From NCBI GenBank assembly GCA_025055175.1, contig JANWYT010000024.1, positions 1 through 64,000 of the forward strand: DNA of 64,000 nt, in the 5' to 3' direction. The notes below the pieces were generated by a model. The model was not told where the DNA came from and ran no database searches. It saw only the letters and a program-made list of their open reading frames with translations. The position numbers were made by a program, and so were the translations under genes. This DNA is from Anaerolineae bacterium (lineage in GTDB: Bacteria > Chloroflexota > Anaerolineae > Aggregatilineales > Phototrophicaceae). Of the stretch, positions 1 through 7,648 are shown one piece after another. Each line of letters opens with the position of its first letter. Positions within the stretch are counted from its first letter, which is position 1.

Positions 1-171
1 GCCGCAGAAGCCGAAGCCAAAGCTCAGGCCGAAGCCGAAGCCGCAGAAGCCGAAGCCAAAGCTCAGGCCGAAGCCGAAGCCGCAGAAGCCGAAGCCAAAG
101 CTCAGGCCGAAGCCGAAGGTGCCGAAGCTCAGGCCGAAGCCGAAGGTGCCGAAGCTCAGGCCGAAGCCGAA
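1..171 (+). repeat. In-frame tandem repeats: 3 x 39 bp then 2 x 27 bp
   Basis: Three identical 39-bp units (13 codons each) fill 1-117. Two identical 27-bp units (9 codons) fill 118-171. The 27-bp unit looks like a shortened version of the 39-bp unit, with a ggt codon at its start. The copies match at DNA level, not just protein level, which implies recent slippage or unequal recombination. The array may continue left of the window. All unit lengths are multiples of three, so the reading frame is kept. Confidence 0.95.
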
Positions 172-567
172 GCAAAGCAGGCTGAACAAGCTCAAGCACC
201 CGCTGAGCCAGCGCCGACGGCCTCTGCCAGAGCATCTGCTCTGGCCAGTGAGAAGGCCCTGGTGGGTGGCTTGGCCGAAGGCGCGCCCAAGCTGAGCGGC
301 ACGCCCGACGACCTGATGTTGATTGAGGGCATTGGCCCGCACTACCGCGACATCCTGGCCGCAGCCGGGGTGGACACCTTCGCTAAAGTGGCGGAGCTGA
401 ACGAAGCCAAGTTCATCGAAATTGCCAAAGCCGCTGGCTCTCGCAAGCACCCCAGCATGACCACCTGGGCCAGACAAGCAGCCCTGGCCGCTGCTGGCGA
501 TTGGGTCGGCTTGCGCGAACTGCAAAGCCAGCTCGTCGGTGGGCAAGAGCGCAAGAGCAAGGCCTGA
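1..567 (+). CDS. C-terminal part of a repeat-rich protein ending in a helix-hairpin-helix domain (5' end outside window)
   Basis: The frame is open from the first base, so the start lies upstream of the window. The first ~57 residues are an Ala/Glu/Lys/Gln repeat, probably a long charged helix or flexible linker. The next ~30 residues are Ala/Pro-rich. The last ~90 residues contain a helix-hairpin-helix motif (LIEGIGPHYRDIL, then AAAGVDTFAKVAEL) and a tail with TTWARQAALAAAGDW. This resembles the HhH/DUF4332-like domain found at the C-terminus of many bacterial proteins, including some ribosomal L21 fusions. That domain is expected to bind nucleic acid or protein non-specifically. Which protein this is cannot be told without the missing N-terminus. 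It converges with the next gene, 27 bases away. Confidence 0.75.
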   Translation, partial: AAEAEAKAQAEAEAAEAEAKAQAEAEAAEAEAKAQAEAEGAEAQAEAEGAEAQAEAEAKQAEQAQAPAEPAPTASARASALASEKALVGGLAEGAPKLSGTPDDLMLIEGIGPHYRDILAAAGVDTFAKVAELNEAKFIEIAKAAGSRKHPSMTTWARQAALAAAGDWVGLRELQSQLVGGQERKSKA

Positions 568-594
568 GCGCCTGCCCTTGCGCGCGGCGTCGGC

Positions 595-1749
595 TCAGAC
601 GCTGGCCTGGGCGGCTTCAGCGTACAGCGCGATAAGGCGGCGGTAGTGGTCGACGACCTCATCCATCATGTGTTCCCAGGTCTGCGTCTCGGCATAAGCG
701 CGGGCCGCCTGGCCCATGCGCGCAATCGTCGCCCGATCTGCAGCAATCGCGCGCACGCCCGCCACCATCGCCTCCACGTCACCCACGTCGAAGGTGTAGC
801 CCGTCACCCCTTCCTGCACCACGTCCGGAATGCCGCCCACGCGCGAAGCCACCACCGGCAGGCCAGCGGCCATCGCCTCCGTCACCACCAGCCCAAAGGT
901 CTCTAGCGCAGAGGGGAAGACGAACATGTCGGCGCTGGCATAAGCCTGAGACAAGCGCTGGCCTTGTAAGTAGCCCATGAACTTGGTGGCCGTGCCTTTG
1001 AAGTGCGCTTCCAGTTCGGCGCGCTCTGGCCCATCGCCGACGATGGCCAAGCGTACCCCTGGCACGCGCTCTAGGACAGTGCGCAATTGGCCCACCTGCT
1101 TCTCAGCTGACAGACGGCCCACATAGAGCATGAGCGGCGCTTGCGGGTGACCATCGCTCAGCTCATGGCGCATAGCGTCGTCGTAGTAGCGCGGATTGAA
1201 CTTCTCGGCATCGACGCCGCGCTTCCACAGACCCACTTCGCGCACGCCCAGGGCCTGCATTTCGCGCAGCACGAGCTTAGAAGGGGCGAGCGAATAATCG
1301 GCCAGGTTGAAGACGGTGCGCGTGACGAGTTCCAGCGCCCCGCGCACGAAGCCCATCTGATGGTGTTCGGCCATGCGCGACATATCGATGTGGAAGCTAG
1401 CCAGAGTGGGAATGCCCAGCCACTTGGCCATCATCAAGCCAGGAATGCCGATCATCAGCGGATGAATCAGGTGGACGACGTGCGGGTTGAACATCTCTAG
1501 CTTGCGGAAGACGTGGAAAGTAGGCGGGCCGACGCGCAGCTCTGGGTAAAGGGGGAAGGTCACACCAGGCACGGTCAAGACTTCGAAGCCTCGGTATTCT
1601 GTGACGGGACTCTCCTGGTCGCCCAGGCGCGGTGCGACGACCAGCACATCGATCTCGCGCGCTTTCAGGTGATCTAGCAGCAGGCAGACGACGCGCACGA
1701 TGCCGTCTAGCTTGGGCAGAAAGGTTTCAGTGAACAAGGCAACCCGCAT
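595..1749 (-). CDS. GT4-family glycosyltransferase (GT-B fold)
   Basis: Predicted retaining glycosyltransferase that moves a sugar from an activated donor to a lipid or envelope acceptor. The N-terminus (MRVALFTETFLPKLDGI) is the acceptor-side Rossmann start typical of the MgtA/SqdX-like GT4 group. The C-terminal donor domain has LYVGRLSAEKQ and the E-x7-E motif in ETFGLVVTEAMAAGLPVV. At 384 residues it has the usual family length. I chose the ATG at 1749 because a GAGGA Shine-Dalgarno sits about 9 bases upstream; an in-frame ATG at 1758 is also possible but would lie directly on that site. It is transcribed alone and converges with the gene on its left. The substrate cannot be told from sequence. 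Confidence 0.88.
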   Translation of the reverse strand: MRVALFTETFLPKLDGIVRVVCLLLDHLKAREIDVLVVAPRLGDQESPVTEYRGFEVLTVPGVTFPLYPELRVGPPTFHVFRKLEMFNPHVVHLIHPLMIGIPGLMMAKWLGIPTLASFHIDMSRMAEHHQMGFVRGALELVTRTVFNLADYSLAPSKLVLREMQALGVREVGLWKRGVDAEKFNPRYYDDAMRHELSDGHPQAPLMLYVGRLSAEKQVGQLRTVLERVPGVRLAIVGDGPERAELEAHFKGTATKFMGYLQGQRLSQAYASADMFVFPSALETFGLVVTEAMAAGLPVVASRVGGIPDVVQEGVTGYTFDVGDVEAMVAGVRAIAADRATIARMGQAARAYAETQTWEHMMDEVVDHYRRLIALYAEAAQASV

Positions 1750-1800
1750 GGCGCACATTCCTCATCGCTCAACAATTCATGAGCAATAACACGCTTGGGG

Positions 1801-1806
1801 ACTATA
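1801..1806 (-). promoter_or_regulatory. Candidate -10 (TATAGT) for the GT4 gene
   Basis: On the minus strand TATAGT lies about 50 bases upstream of the chosen start. No convincing -35 box is visible. The 127-base gap between the two minus-strand genes here holds nothing else I can recognise. Confidence 0.35.
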
Positions 1807-1876
1807 AGAGACGCGGCCCAGCGAAGTTGCTTGGCCTATGAGGGCTGTGACTCAGCTTGTTCGAGGCGAGGCTAGC

Positions 1877-2437
1877 TTAGCACATAGCGTCCAGAATGCT
1901 GAAAAAGCCGAAGAACATCAACAATTCTTCCAGGGCGCCGCGATGATCGTAGGGGAAGGTGGGGAAAGTGAAGTCCAGACGAGCGCGGTCTTTGTCCAGG
2001 CGCTCCAAGCCGACGAAGCTTATCTCCAGGCCGTCGAACAGGGCCAGCATGTCGGCGAAATCAGCCAGGTTCTGCAAAGACTCGTCACCCTGGATGGCGT
2101 CGCGGCGTTCGCGGGCGCTCATGCTGCGCCATCGTTTGAGGACGTTGATGCTCTCCATGTGCGGCGGCAGACCCAGCGCTTGCATGTCGATGGGGCGCAG
2201 GCCCAGCAGCCAGTTCTCTGGCTTGTCGAAAGGCAAGCGGCGCGTGGCGACGGTGGCGTCGCTAGGGCGCACGGCACGCATTTCTGAGGTCTTCTCCTTC
2301 TCGCCCTGCTGGTCTTTGGAGCTGATCCGCTGTGAAGCAGAGCTGCGCAACGTTGCAAAGAAATGCTTGAGGGTGGCGAAGCGCGCTTCATCGTGAATGC
2401 GGAAGACTAGATAGCAGGGCTGTACGATGTCGCTCAT
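1877..2437 (-). CDS. Hypothetical protein
   Basis: A 186-residue soluble protein that I do not recognise. It starts SDIVQPCYLVFRIHDEARF and has a charged middle (SSKDQQGEKEKTSEMRAVR) that is probably a flexible loop. The C-terminal half reads as a compact alpha/beta domain ending GALEELLMFFGFFSIL. No signal peptide or membrane segment is seen. The start was set at the ATG at 2437, with AGGAG six bases before it; upstream in-frame ATGs at 2443 and 2476 lack such spacing. Codon use matches its neighbours and the frame is intact, so it is probably a real gene of narrow distribution. Confidence 0.6.
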   Translation of the reverse strand: MSDIVQPCYLVFRIHDEARFATLKHFFATLRSSASQRISSKDQQGEKEKTSEMRAVRPSDATVATRRLPFDKPENWLLGLRPIDMQALGLPPHMESINVLKRWRSMSARERRDAIQGDESLQNLADFADMLALFDGLEISFVGLERLDKDRARLDFTFPTFPYDHRGALEELLMFFGFFSILDAMC

Positions 2438-2489
2438 CAACATCTCCTGGGCGGCGCGCTGCGTGAGACATGCCACAGCGCCTCGCCCT

Positions 2490-2495
2490 ATTATA
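2490..2495 (-). promoter_or_regulatory. Candidate -10 (TATAAT) for the 186-residue hypothetical gene
   Basis: A consensus TATAAT on the minus strand lies about 53 bases upstream of the start, in the 139-base gap after the DnaJ gene. No clear -35 is seen. It suggests this gene is transcribed separately from dnaJ. Confidence 0.35.
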
Positions 2496-2576
2496 GTGGC
2501 AAACCCCGAAAAACATAGCAGCAGGGCGGGGCTTATCGCGGAGCGACGAGGCTAGAGTCGCCGAGCGCGCCGCTTT

Positions 2577-3461
2577 TCAGCGCCGCCTGAAGCTATCGCG
2601 CAGGCGTTCCACCAGGGCGCGCTGTTCGTTGTTGAGATGGGTGGGGATGGTGAGGACGACGCGCGCGTACAGGTTGCCGTACTGATCGGTCTGGCGCAAC
2701 TTGGGCATGCCCTTGCCAGCCAAGCGCAGCTTGCGTCCGCCCTGCGTGCCGGCTGGAATCTTCATCTTGACGGGGCGCGTCATGGTCGGCACATCCACCT
2801 CGCCGCCCAGCATAGCCGTGAAGACGTCCACTTCAACATTGACGATCAGGTCGTCGCCGTCGCGCTCGAAGCGCGGGTCTTCGGCCACCTGCACCACCAG
2901 GTACAGATCGCCGTTGGGCGCGCCCCCGCTGCCTGGGCCGCCCTCGCCCGGCACGCGCACCCGCGTGCCGTCTTGCGCACCCTTCGGAATGCTGACGGTG
3001 ATCTGCCGTCCATCGGCCTTAGTGAGCAGCCGCTGCGTGCCTTCGTAGGCTTCGCGCAGGCTAATTTCAACTGTCTGTTCGATGTCTTGTCCAGGGATGG
3101 CGAAGCCCGCCTCGCCGAACGGGTCGAAGCCCCCGCTGCGCCGCCGCCCCGCACCACCGAAGGCCTGGCGCAGAATCTCCTGCAAATCATCAAAGTCCAT
3201 GCCAGAGCCGCTAAAGCCGCTGCCGTCACTCTGGCTCACCTGATCCCACTGCGAGCCGAATCGATCGTAGCGCTGGCGCTTGGCCTCATCGCTGAGGACT
3301 TCGTAGGCTTCGTTGACCTCTTTGAAGCGCGCTTCAGCCTGAGGGTTATTAGGGTTAGCGTCTGGGTGATATTTTTTGGCCTGTTTGCGGTAGGCCTTCT
3401 TGATGTCGTCTAGCGTGGCGCTCCGATCCACGCCGAGGATTTTGTAGTAGTCGCGGGCCAT
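2577..3461 (-). CDS. DnaJ/CbpA-type J-domain co-chaperone
   Basis: Hsp40 co-chaperone that stimulates DnaK ATPase. The J-domain covers about residues 4-70 with the HPD motif at 32-34. A Gly/Phe/Ser-rich linker follows (about 75-125). Two C-terminal beta-sandwich substrate domains (DnaJ_C) run from about 130 to 285, including [17 protein letters not shown] and [15 protein letters not shown]. There is no CxxCxGxG zinc finger, which makes it type II (CbpA-like). At 294 residues it is normal for CbpA. An AAGGAG lies about 11 bases upstream of the ATG. dnaK and grpE are not adjacent. No CIRCE-type element is seen in the upstream gap. Confidence 0.92.
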   Translation of the reverse strand: MARDYYKILGVDRSATLDDIKKAYRKQAKKYHPDANPNNPQAEARFKEVNEAYEVLSDEAKRQRYDRFGSQWDQVSQSDGSGFSGSGMDFDDLQEILRQAFGGAGRRRSGGFDPFGEAGFAIPGQDIEQTVEISLREAYEGTQRLLTKADGRQITVSIPKGAQDGTRVRVPGEGGPGSGGAPNGDLYLVVQVAEDPRFERDGDDLIVNVEVDVFTAMLGGEVDVPTMTRPVKMKIPAGTQGGRKLRLAGKGMPKLRQTDQYGNLYARVVLTIPTHLNNEQRALVERLRDSFRRR

Positions 3462-3695
3462 TCTTTGACAACTCCTTTGCGCTGCGGATGATTGAGCCGC
3501 ACAGCGCAGCTTGTATGTTCACACAGCGCAGCACGTCTCTGCTTCTGACGATATTGTACGAGAAAATGGCCTGTCAGCGCGCGCCTCTTAGAAGACGCTT
3601 GCACAATTCTGATAGGTTTTTTACGGAGCGGCGCGCTCCGTGCTGCGTCCTGCGACGAGATTGCTAGACATAGTGTACAAAAATATGGACTTTTT

Positions 3696-3712
3696 TTCTA
3701 CATTATGTAGAA
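3696..3712. promoter_or_regulatory. 17-bp palindromic operator candidate upstream of ald
   Basis: TTCTACAT-T-ATGTAGAA is a perfect inverted repeat (8-bp arms, 1-bp centre), ending 36 bases before the ald start codon. It sits in an AT-rich stretch (tagtgtacaaaaatatgg) where the ald promoter should be. Alanine dehydrogenase genes are often controlled by Lrp/AsnC-type regulators, and the size and symmetry fit such a site. The regulator itself is not in the window. Confidence 0.5.
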
Positions 3713-3748
3713 TGGGAGCAAGGCTGAAGCTTTTTTGTGAGGATAAAG

Positions 3749-4879
3749 ATGCTCATCGGGATTCCCAAAGAGATCAAGAAAGACGAAAATCGCGTGGCGC
3801 TGCCGCCCAACGGCGTGCGCGAGTTGGTGCGTCATGGCCATACTGTCTATGTGGAGGTGGGAGCAGGCAGCGGCAGCGGCTTCGCCGATGAAGAATATCA
3901 GCAGGCCGGAGCGGTGATGCTGCACAGCGCCGAGGAAGTCTGGGCGCGCGCGCAGATGGTCGTCAAGGTCAAAGAGCCGCAAGCCAGCGAGTACCCCCAC
4001 CTGCGTCCCGATCTGATCCTGTTCACGTATCTGCACCTAGCTGCCGATCATGACCTCACTCAGGCCATGCTCAGCAGCGGTGTGATCGGCGTAGCTTACG
4101 AGACGGTGGTCGATGCACACGGCAGGCTACCTCTGCTAGAGCCGATGAGCGAGGTCGCGGGCCGCATGGCGGCCCAAGTGGCGGCTCATTACCTAGAGAA
4201 ACGCCAGGGTGGTCGCGGCGTGTTGATGGGCGGCGTGCCGGGCGTTGCGCCAGCTCAGGCCGTCGTCTTGGGTGGCGGCACTGTCGGCACGAACGCCGCC
4301 AAGATCATGCTGGGCATGGGGGCGAACGTCACCATCCTAGACGTGAACTTGGAGCGCCTGCGCACCCTGGAAGACATCTTGAGTGGACGCCTGACGACGC
4401 TGTACTCCAACGCCGGCAACATCGCGCGCGTCGTCCAGACGGCTGATGTGGTCATCGGCGGAGTGCTGATCGTCGGAGCGCGCGCGCCCAAGCTCATCAC
4501 CCGCGACATGTTGGCCACTATGCCCCAGGCCAGCGTCATCGTCGATGTAGCTGTCGATCAAGGGGGTTGCGTCGAGACGACGCGCCCCACCACCCACAGC
4601 GATCCGACTTACGTCGTGGATGGCGTGCTGCATTACGGCGTGGCCAACATGCCCGGCGCTGTGCCGCGCACCTCCAGCTTGGCCCTGTCCAATGCCACGT
4701 TGCGCTACGTCCTCAAGATCGCCAACGTGGGCTTGGTCGATGCTCTGCTGGCCGATCCGGGCTTCACGACGGGCCTCAACACGGCACATGGTGAACTCAC
4801 CTGCCAGGGCGTGGCAGAAGCCTTCGACATGGATTATGTGCCGCCCCGTCTGGTGCTGGAGCAGAAGCTGCGCGTCTGA
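3749..4879 (+). CDS. ald: Alanine dehydrogenase
   Basis: NAD-dependent L-alanine dehydrogenase (L-alanine + NAD to pyruvate + ammonia + NADH). The N-terminus MLIGIPKEIKKDENRVAL is family-typical. The substrate-binding lysine lies in VVKVKEP and the catalytic histidine in TYLHLAAD. The NAD Rossmann loop is VVLGGGTVGTNAAKI. VDVAVDQGG and VANMPGAVPRTSS are also signatures. At 376 residues it has the expected length. The ATG at 3749 is preceded by GAGG with 6-base spacing; an upstream in-frame GTG at 3737 would overlap that site and add residues absent from the family. It stands alone and converges with mutY. The palindrome just upstream suggests dedicated control. Confidence 0.95.
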   Translation: MLIGIPKEIKKDENRVALPPNGVRELVRHGHTVYVEVGAGSGSGFADEEYQQAGAVMLHSAEEVWARAQMVVKVKEPQASEYPHLRPDLILFTYLHLAADHDLTQAMLSSGVIGVAYETVVDAHGRLPLLEPMSEVAGRMAAQVAAHYLEKRQGGRGVLMGGVPGVAPAQAVVLGGGTVGTNAAKIMLGMGANVTILDVNLERLRTLEDILSGRLTTLYSNAGNIARVVQTADVVIGGVLIVGARAPKLITRDMLATMPQASVIVDVAVDQGGCVETTRPTTHSDPTYVVDGVLHYGVANMPGAVPRTSSLALSNATLRYVLKIANVGLVDALLADPGFTTGLNTAHGELTCQGVAEAFDMDYVPPRLVLEQKLRV

Positions 4880-4888
4880 GCTGACGAC

Positions 4889-4923
4889 GGCGCGTCGCTG
4901 ACGATCATCTCAGGCGATGCGCC
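4889..4923. terminator. Stem-loop between convergent ald and mutY
   Basis: GGCGCGTCGC (4889-4898) pairs with GCGATGCGCC (4914-4923), giving a 10-bp stem with one G-U wobble and a 15-base loop. It lies 10 bases after the ald stop and 20 bases beyond the mutY stop. A short pyrimidine-rich run (atcttcttg) follows on the plus side. It could act as a two-way terminator, but the T-tract is weak. Confidence 0.5.
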
Positions 4924-4943
4924 ATCTTCTTGCGTCTCTGCCC

Positions 4944-6053
4944 TCAAAAGAGGCGCTGGTGACGGGTGCGCAGCGCTTCTATGACTAGGCGATCCGCTTT
5001 GCCGAAGCTATAGCGGCTCAGCTCATCTTCGCCAACCCAAGCCCAGGCTTGGCAACCCAGGGCTTGCGGCGCGTCGTGAGGCGGCGCTGCTCTCAGGTAG
5101 CGGCACTCATAGGCGTGCAGTGTAATCTTGAAGTGGGTGAAGGCGTGGTCAACGCTGATAAAGTGATCGCCTACCTCGACTTCTATCGCCAGCTCTTCGC
5201 GCAGTTCACGGGCCAGGCACTCCTCCAACGTCTCGTCGGCTTCTTGCTTGCCACCTGGGAATTCCCATAAGCCACCCAGCAGGCCCTCGGCGGGACGTTG
5301 GGCGATAAGCAATCGGCCCGCTTCATCGCGGATGAGGCCACAGGCGACTTGATAGTGCGGCGGCGGGGTGCGTTTGGCCTTCACGGGGCGCTGGGCCTGG
5401 GTGTTGTGGGCCAGCGCGCGGCAGCCCAGCGTGGCCAACGGGCAAGCAGAGCAAGCAGGCTGGCGCGGCGTGCAGATGGTCTGCCCCAGCTCCATGATGG
5501 CCTGGTTGTAGTCGCCCACCCGCTCGGCGGGCAGCGCCGACTCGGCAATACGCCACAGACGAGCCTGGACGCGCGCCTGCGTCACGTCGTCGGACAAGTC
5601 AAGCCAGCGGGCCAGCACGCGGATGACGTTGCCATCTAGCACGGCGGCCCTCAGACCAAAGGCCATGCTGCCGATGGCAGCTGCCGTGTAGCGGCCTACG
5701 CCAGGCAGCGCCAGCAGGCCCTCCAGCGTAGACGGGAAGCCGCCCATGCGGGCCACCTGCTGCGCACAGGCGTGCAACAACCGCGCGCGCCGATAGTAGC
5801 CCAGGCCTTCCCACAGCTTAAGCACCTCATCCAGCGCGGCGGTGGCTAAGTCCTGCACAGTAGGGTAAGCAGCCAGGAAGCGTTCGTAGTAAGGGATGAC
5901 GGTGGCCAACTGCGTCTGCTGAGCCATGACCTCGCTCAGCCAAATGCGATAAGGATCTTGCTGGCCGCGCCAGGGCAAGGCAGCGGCGTGCTGGTCATAC
6001 CAGGTCAGCAGGGCTTGGGCGAAATTGGGCGGCAGAGCGGGCAGGTCGTCCAT
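4944..6053 (-). CDS. mutY: A/G-specific adenine glycosylase MutY
   Basis: Removes adenine mispaired with 8-oxoguanine. The order is: catalytic Glu in SEVMAQQTQ, helix-hairpin-helix LPGVGRYTAAAI, catalytic Asp in GDYNQAIMELG, a four-Cys iron-sulfur loop, then a C-terminal Nudix-like domain with GGLWEFPGGKQEADET, as in MutY proteins that read the oxidised guanine. The Cys spacing is C-x6-C-x2-C-x6-C; the usual last gap is x5. The ATG at 6053 (369 residues) matches family N-termini. An upstream in-frame TTG at 6098 would add 15 residues, and neither start has a good Shine-Dalgarno. It diverges from the SLOG-type gene. Confidence 0.93.
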   Translation of the reverse strand: MDDLPALPPNFAQALLTWYDQHAAALPWRGQQDPYRIWLSEVMAQQTQLATVIPYYERFLAAYPTVQDLATAALDEVLKLWEGLGYYRRARLLHACAQQVARMGGFPSTLEGLLALPGVGRYTAAAIGSMAFGLRAAVLDGNVIRVLARWLDLSDDVTQARVQARLWRIAESALPAERVGDYNQAIMELGQTICTPRQPACSACPLATLGCRALAHNTQAQRPVKAKRTPPPHYQVACGLIRDEAGRLLIAQRPAEGLLGGLWEFPGGKQEADETLEECLARELREELAIEVEVGDHFISVDHAFTHFKITLHAYECRYLRAAPPHDAPQALGCQAWAWVGEDELSRYSFGKADRLVIEALRTRHQRLF

Positions 6054-6123
6054 GAGCGGCGCTTTCGGCAGGTGATGAGAGAGTTTGTCTCGGAGCAAAT
6101 AGTCGGCAGGGCTGAATTGTTCG

Positions 6124-6132
6124 TGCTATCAT
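6124..6132 (+). promoter_or_regulatory. Extended -10 (TGCTATCAT) upstream of the LSDAT-like gene
   Basis: TGCTATCAT lies about 37 bases before the start codon. It matches a recurring TGCTATnnT element seen before several genes in this window. No clear -35 is visible, as is usual for extended -10 promoters. Confidence 0.4.
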
Positions 6133-6168
6133 GAAGACATCGCGTTCGATGATACCAGGTGGCTCGCA

Positions 6169-6936
6169 ATGCCCGATACTCTCTACCAACCTATACTCAT
6201 CCGCTTCGATGGCGCGCACTACGCCCCGGCGCTGCGCGTCCCTAAAGACGCCGACCCGCTGGCCATTGTGCGTCATTTCGGCCTGCTCGTGCCGCGCCCG
6301 TCTATCTTCCTCAGCGGCGGCGCCAGCGCCATGAGCCAAGAAGATATGGATCGCGTACGCGTCCTGATTGAAGACGGCATAGCAGCTTTCGCTGAGAGAC
6401 ATCACATCACCGTGATCGATGGCGGCACAGAAGCCGGCATTATGCGCATGATGGGCCGCGTCCACGCTCAGCGCGGCTACAAGTTCCCTCTGATCGGCGT
6501 CGCTCCCTACGGCAAGGTCACCTATCCTGGCCATCCCAACCCCAAGGGCGAGGCGGCGCTTGACGAAGGCCACACCCATTTTGTGCTGGTCGAAGCCGAT
6601 GAATGGGGCAGTGAATCGCACTTGTTGGGCGGGCTAGTGCGCGCCATCAGCCAAAAGCAGCAGCCGCGCCTGGGCATCCTCATCAACGGCGGCGCCATCG
6701 CCGAGCGCGATGTTTATATGGCCACGACCCAGGGCGAAGATCGCGTGCCAGTGCTGGTGGTCGATGGCACGGGGCGCAAGGCCGATGAGATCAGCAACGC
6801 TTATTCAACAGGTTCGACGGACAACGCCATCATCCGCGCCATCGTCAAGGGCGGCAAGATTCATGTGACCCACCTCAAAGATGGCTTGGATAAGTTCCTG
6901 GCACGCATGAGCAGCACCCTGGGCCTGAGAGCCTGA
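6169..6936 (+). CDS. SLOG-superfamily protein of the LSDAT_prok type (TRPM-like ligand-binding domain)
   Basis: A 255-residue soluble protein whose core resembles the SLOG domain related to the N-terminus of TRPM channels. Visible features are a first strand and glycine loop SIFLSGGASAMSQED, then VIDGGTEAGIMRMMGR, then KFPLIGVAPYGKVTYPG. Later come HTHFVLVEADEWGSESHLL and ILINGGAIAERDVYMA. SLOG proteins bind nucleotide-derived ligands or process nucleotides, and the family is discussed in nucleotide-signalling and conflict systems. No membrane segment or second domain is present. AGGTGG lies 6 bases before the ATG. The next plus-strand gene is a metallophosphoesterase 97 bases on, with its own -10. 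The family call is by motif recognition and the ligand is unknown. Confidence 0.7.
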   Translation: MPDTLYQPILIRFDGAHYAPALRVPKDADPLAIVRHFGLLVPRPSIFLSGGASAMSQEDMDRVRVLIEDGIAAFAERHHITVIDGGTEAGIMRMMGRVHAQRGYKFPLIGVAPYGKVTYPGHPNPKGEAALDEGHTHFVLVEADEWGSESHLLGGLVRAISQKQQPRLGILINGGAIAERDVYMATTQGEDRVPVLVVDGTGRKADEISNAYSTGSTDNAIIRAIVKGGKIHVTHLKDGLDKFLARMSSTLGLRA

Positions 6937-6943
6937 CTTCGGC

Positions 6944-6963
6944 CGCCTGCTCACCTTCAGGCG
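6944..6963. terminator. Weak stem-loop after the LSDAT-like gene
   Basis: CGCCTG (6944-6949) and CAGGCG (6958-6963) form a 6-bp stem with an 8-base loop, starting 7 bases after the stop codon. There is no T-tract, so termination is only a possibility. Confidence 0.3.
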
Positions 6964-6991
6964 CAAGACTACCCAAATGCCGCGAATCGCT

Positions 6992-6997
6992 TATAAT
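6992..6997 (+). promoter_or_regulatory. Consensus -10 (TATAAT) for the metallophosphoesterase gene
   Basis: A perfect TATAAT lies 36 bases before the start codon. No -35 close to TTGACA is found at 16-18 bp. It suggests the phosphoesterase is transcribed from its own start. Confidence 0.45.
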
Positions 6998-7033
6998 GCA
7001 GCTATGTCTAATTCCTGAAGGTTTCAGTCGAAC

Positions 7034-7627
7034 ATGCAGATAGGGATCATATCGGACGTACACGGAGACATCGATGCTTTAGAGAAGACCCTGCACAAAC
7101 TCCACCATTACCACCATGTTGAGCATATCCTCTGCGCCGGCGATCTAATCGGGCGCGGCCCTCAAGAAAATCGCGTGGTTGAATTACACCGCAGCCTGGG
7201 AATCATCGCGGTGCGCGGCAACCACGATGAATGGTTGGCCAACGCCAGCAAAGAGAATGCGGCCTACCTCAAGGCTTTGCCCTCAGATTGGTATGGAGAA
7301 TGGGGAGGCGTGCGCATCTTCATGTGTCACGGCAAGCCTGGCAACAACATGTGGGGCATGTACCGCGATCATCTCTCAGATACTTATTTGAACATGGTCT
7401 TGGCGTCGCTGAAAGTCGATGTGCTGGTGACGGGCCACACCCACGTGCCGCTGTATGCGCGGCTGGCGCGCGGCTGCGTCATCAACCCCGGCTCGCTCTA
7501 CACTTTCGAGAGCAGTCGGCAAAGCTCGCACACCTATGGCGTCCTCAGCCTGCCCGACCTGCGCTTCGATCTGTACGACTCGCTGTCCACTCAGGTTGTG
7601 CCAGCGGCCCTGCCGCAACTGCGCTGA
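7034..7627 (+). CDS. Calcineurin-like metallophosphoesterase (YfcE/MJ0936 type)
   Basis: A 197-residue dinuclear-metal phosphoesterase. All the metal motifs are present in order: D-x-H in IISDVHGD, GD in CAGDLIGRGP, GNHDE, H in FMCHGKPG, and GHTH in VTGHTHVPL, then INPGSLYTF. Length and order fit the small cytosolic YfcE/MJ0936 group, which hydrolyses phosphodiesters in vitro with poorly known natural substrates. There is no signal peptide. It sits between the SLOG-like gene and a methyltransferase. A strong hairpin follows its stop. Confidence 0.88.
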   Translation: MQIGIISDVHGDIDALEKTLHKLHHYHHVEHILCAGDLIGRGPQENRVVELHRSLGIIAVRGNHDEWLANASKENAAYLKALPSDWYGEWGGVRIFMCHGKPGNNMWGMYRDHLSDTYLNMVLASLKVDVLVTGHTHVPLYARLARGCVINPGSLYTFESSRQSSHTYGVLSLPDLRFDLYDSLSTQVVPAALPQLR

Positions 7628-7648
7628 AGCGTCTCGTCGCATCCAGTT

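Noticed and set aside
1-171. Direct repeats as a CRISPR array
   Set aside because: The units are contiguous with no spacers, and all lie in one open reading frame as multiples of three.
2637-3413. 258-codon plus-strand frame opposite the DnaJ gene
   Set aside because: It lies wholly antisense to a gene with a clear J-domain and substrate-binding domains. GC-rich codon bias creates long antisense frames here.
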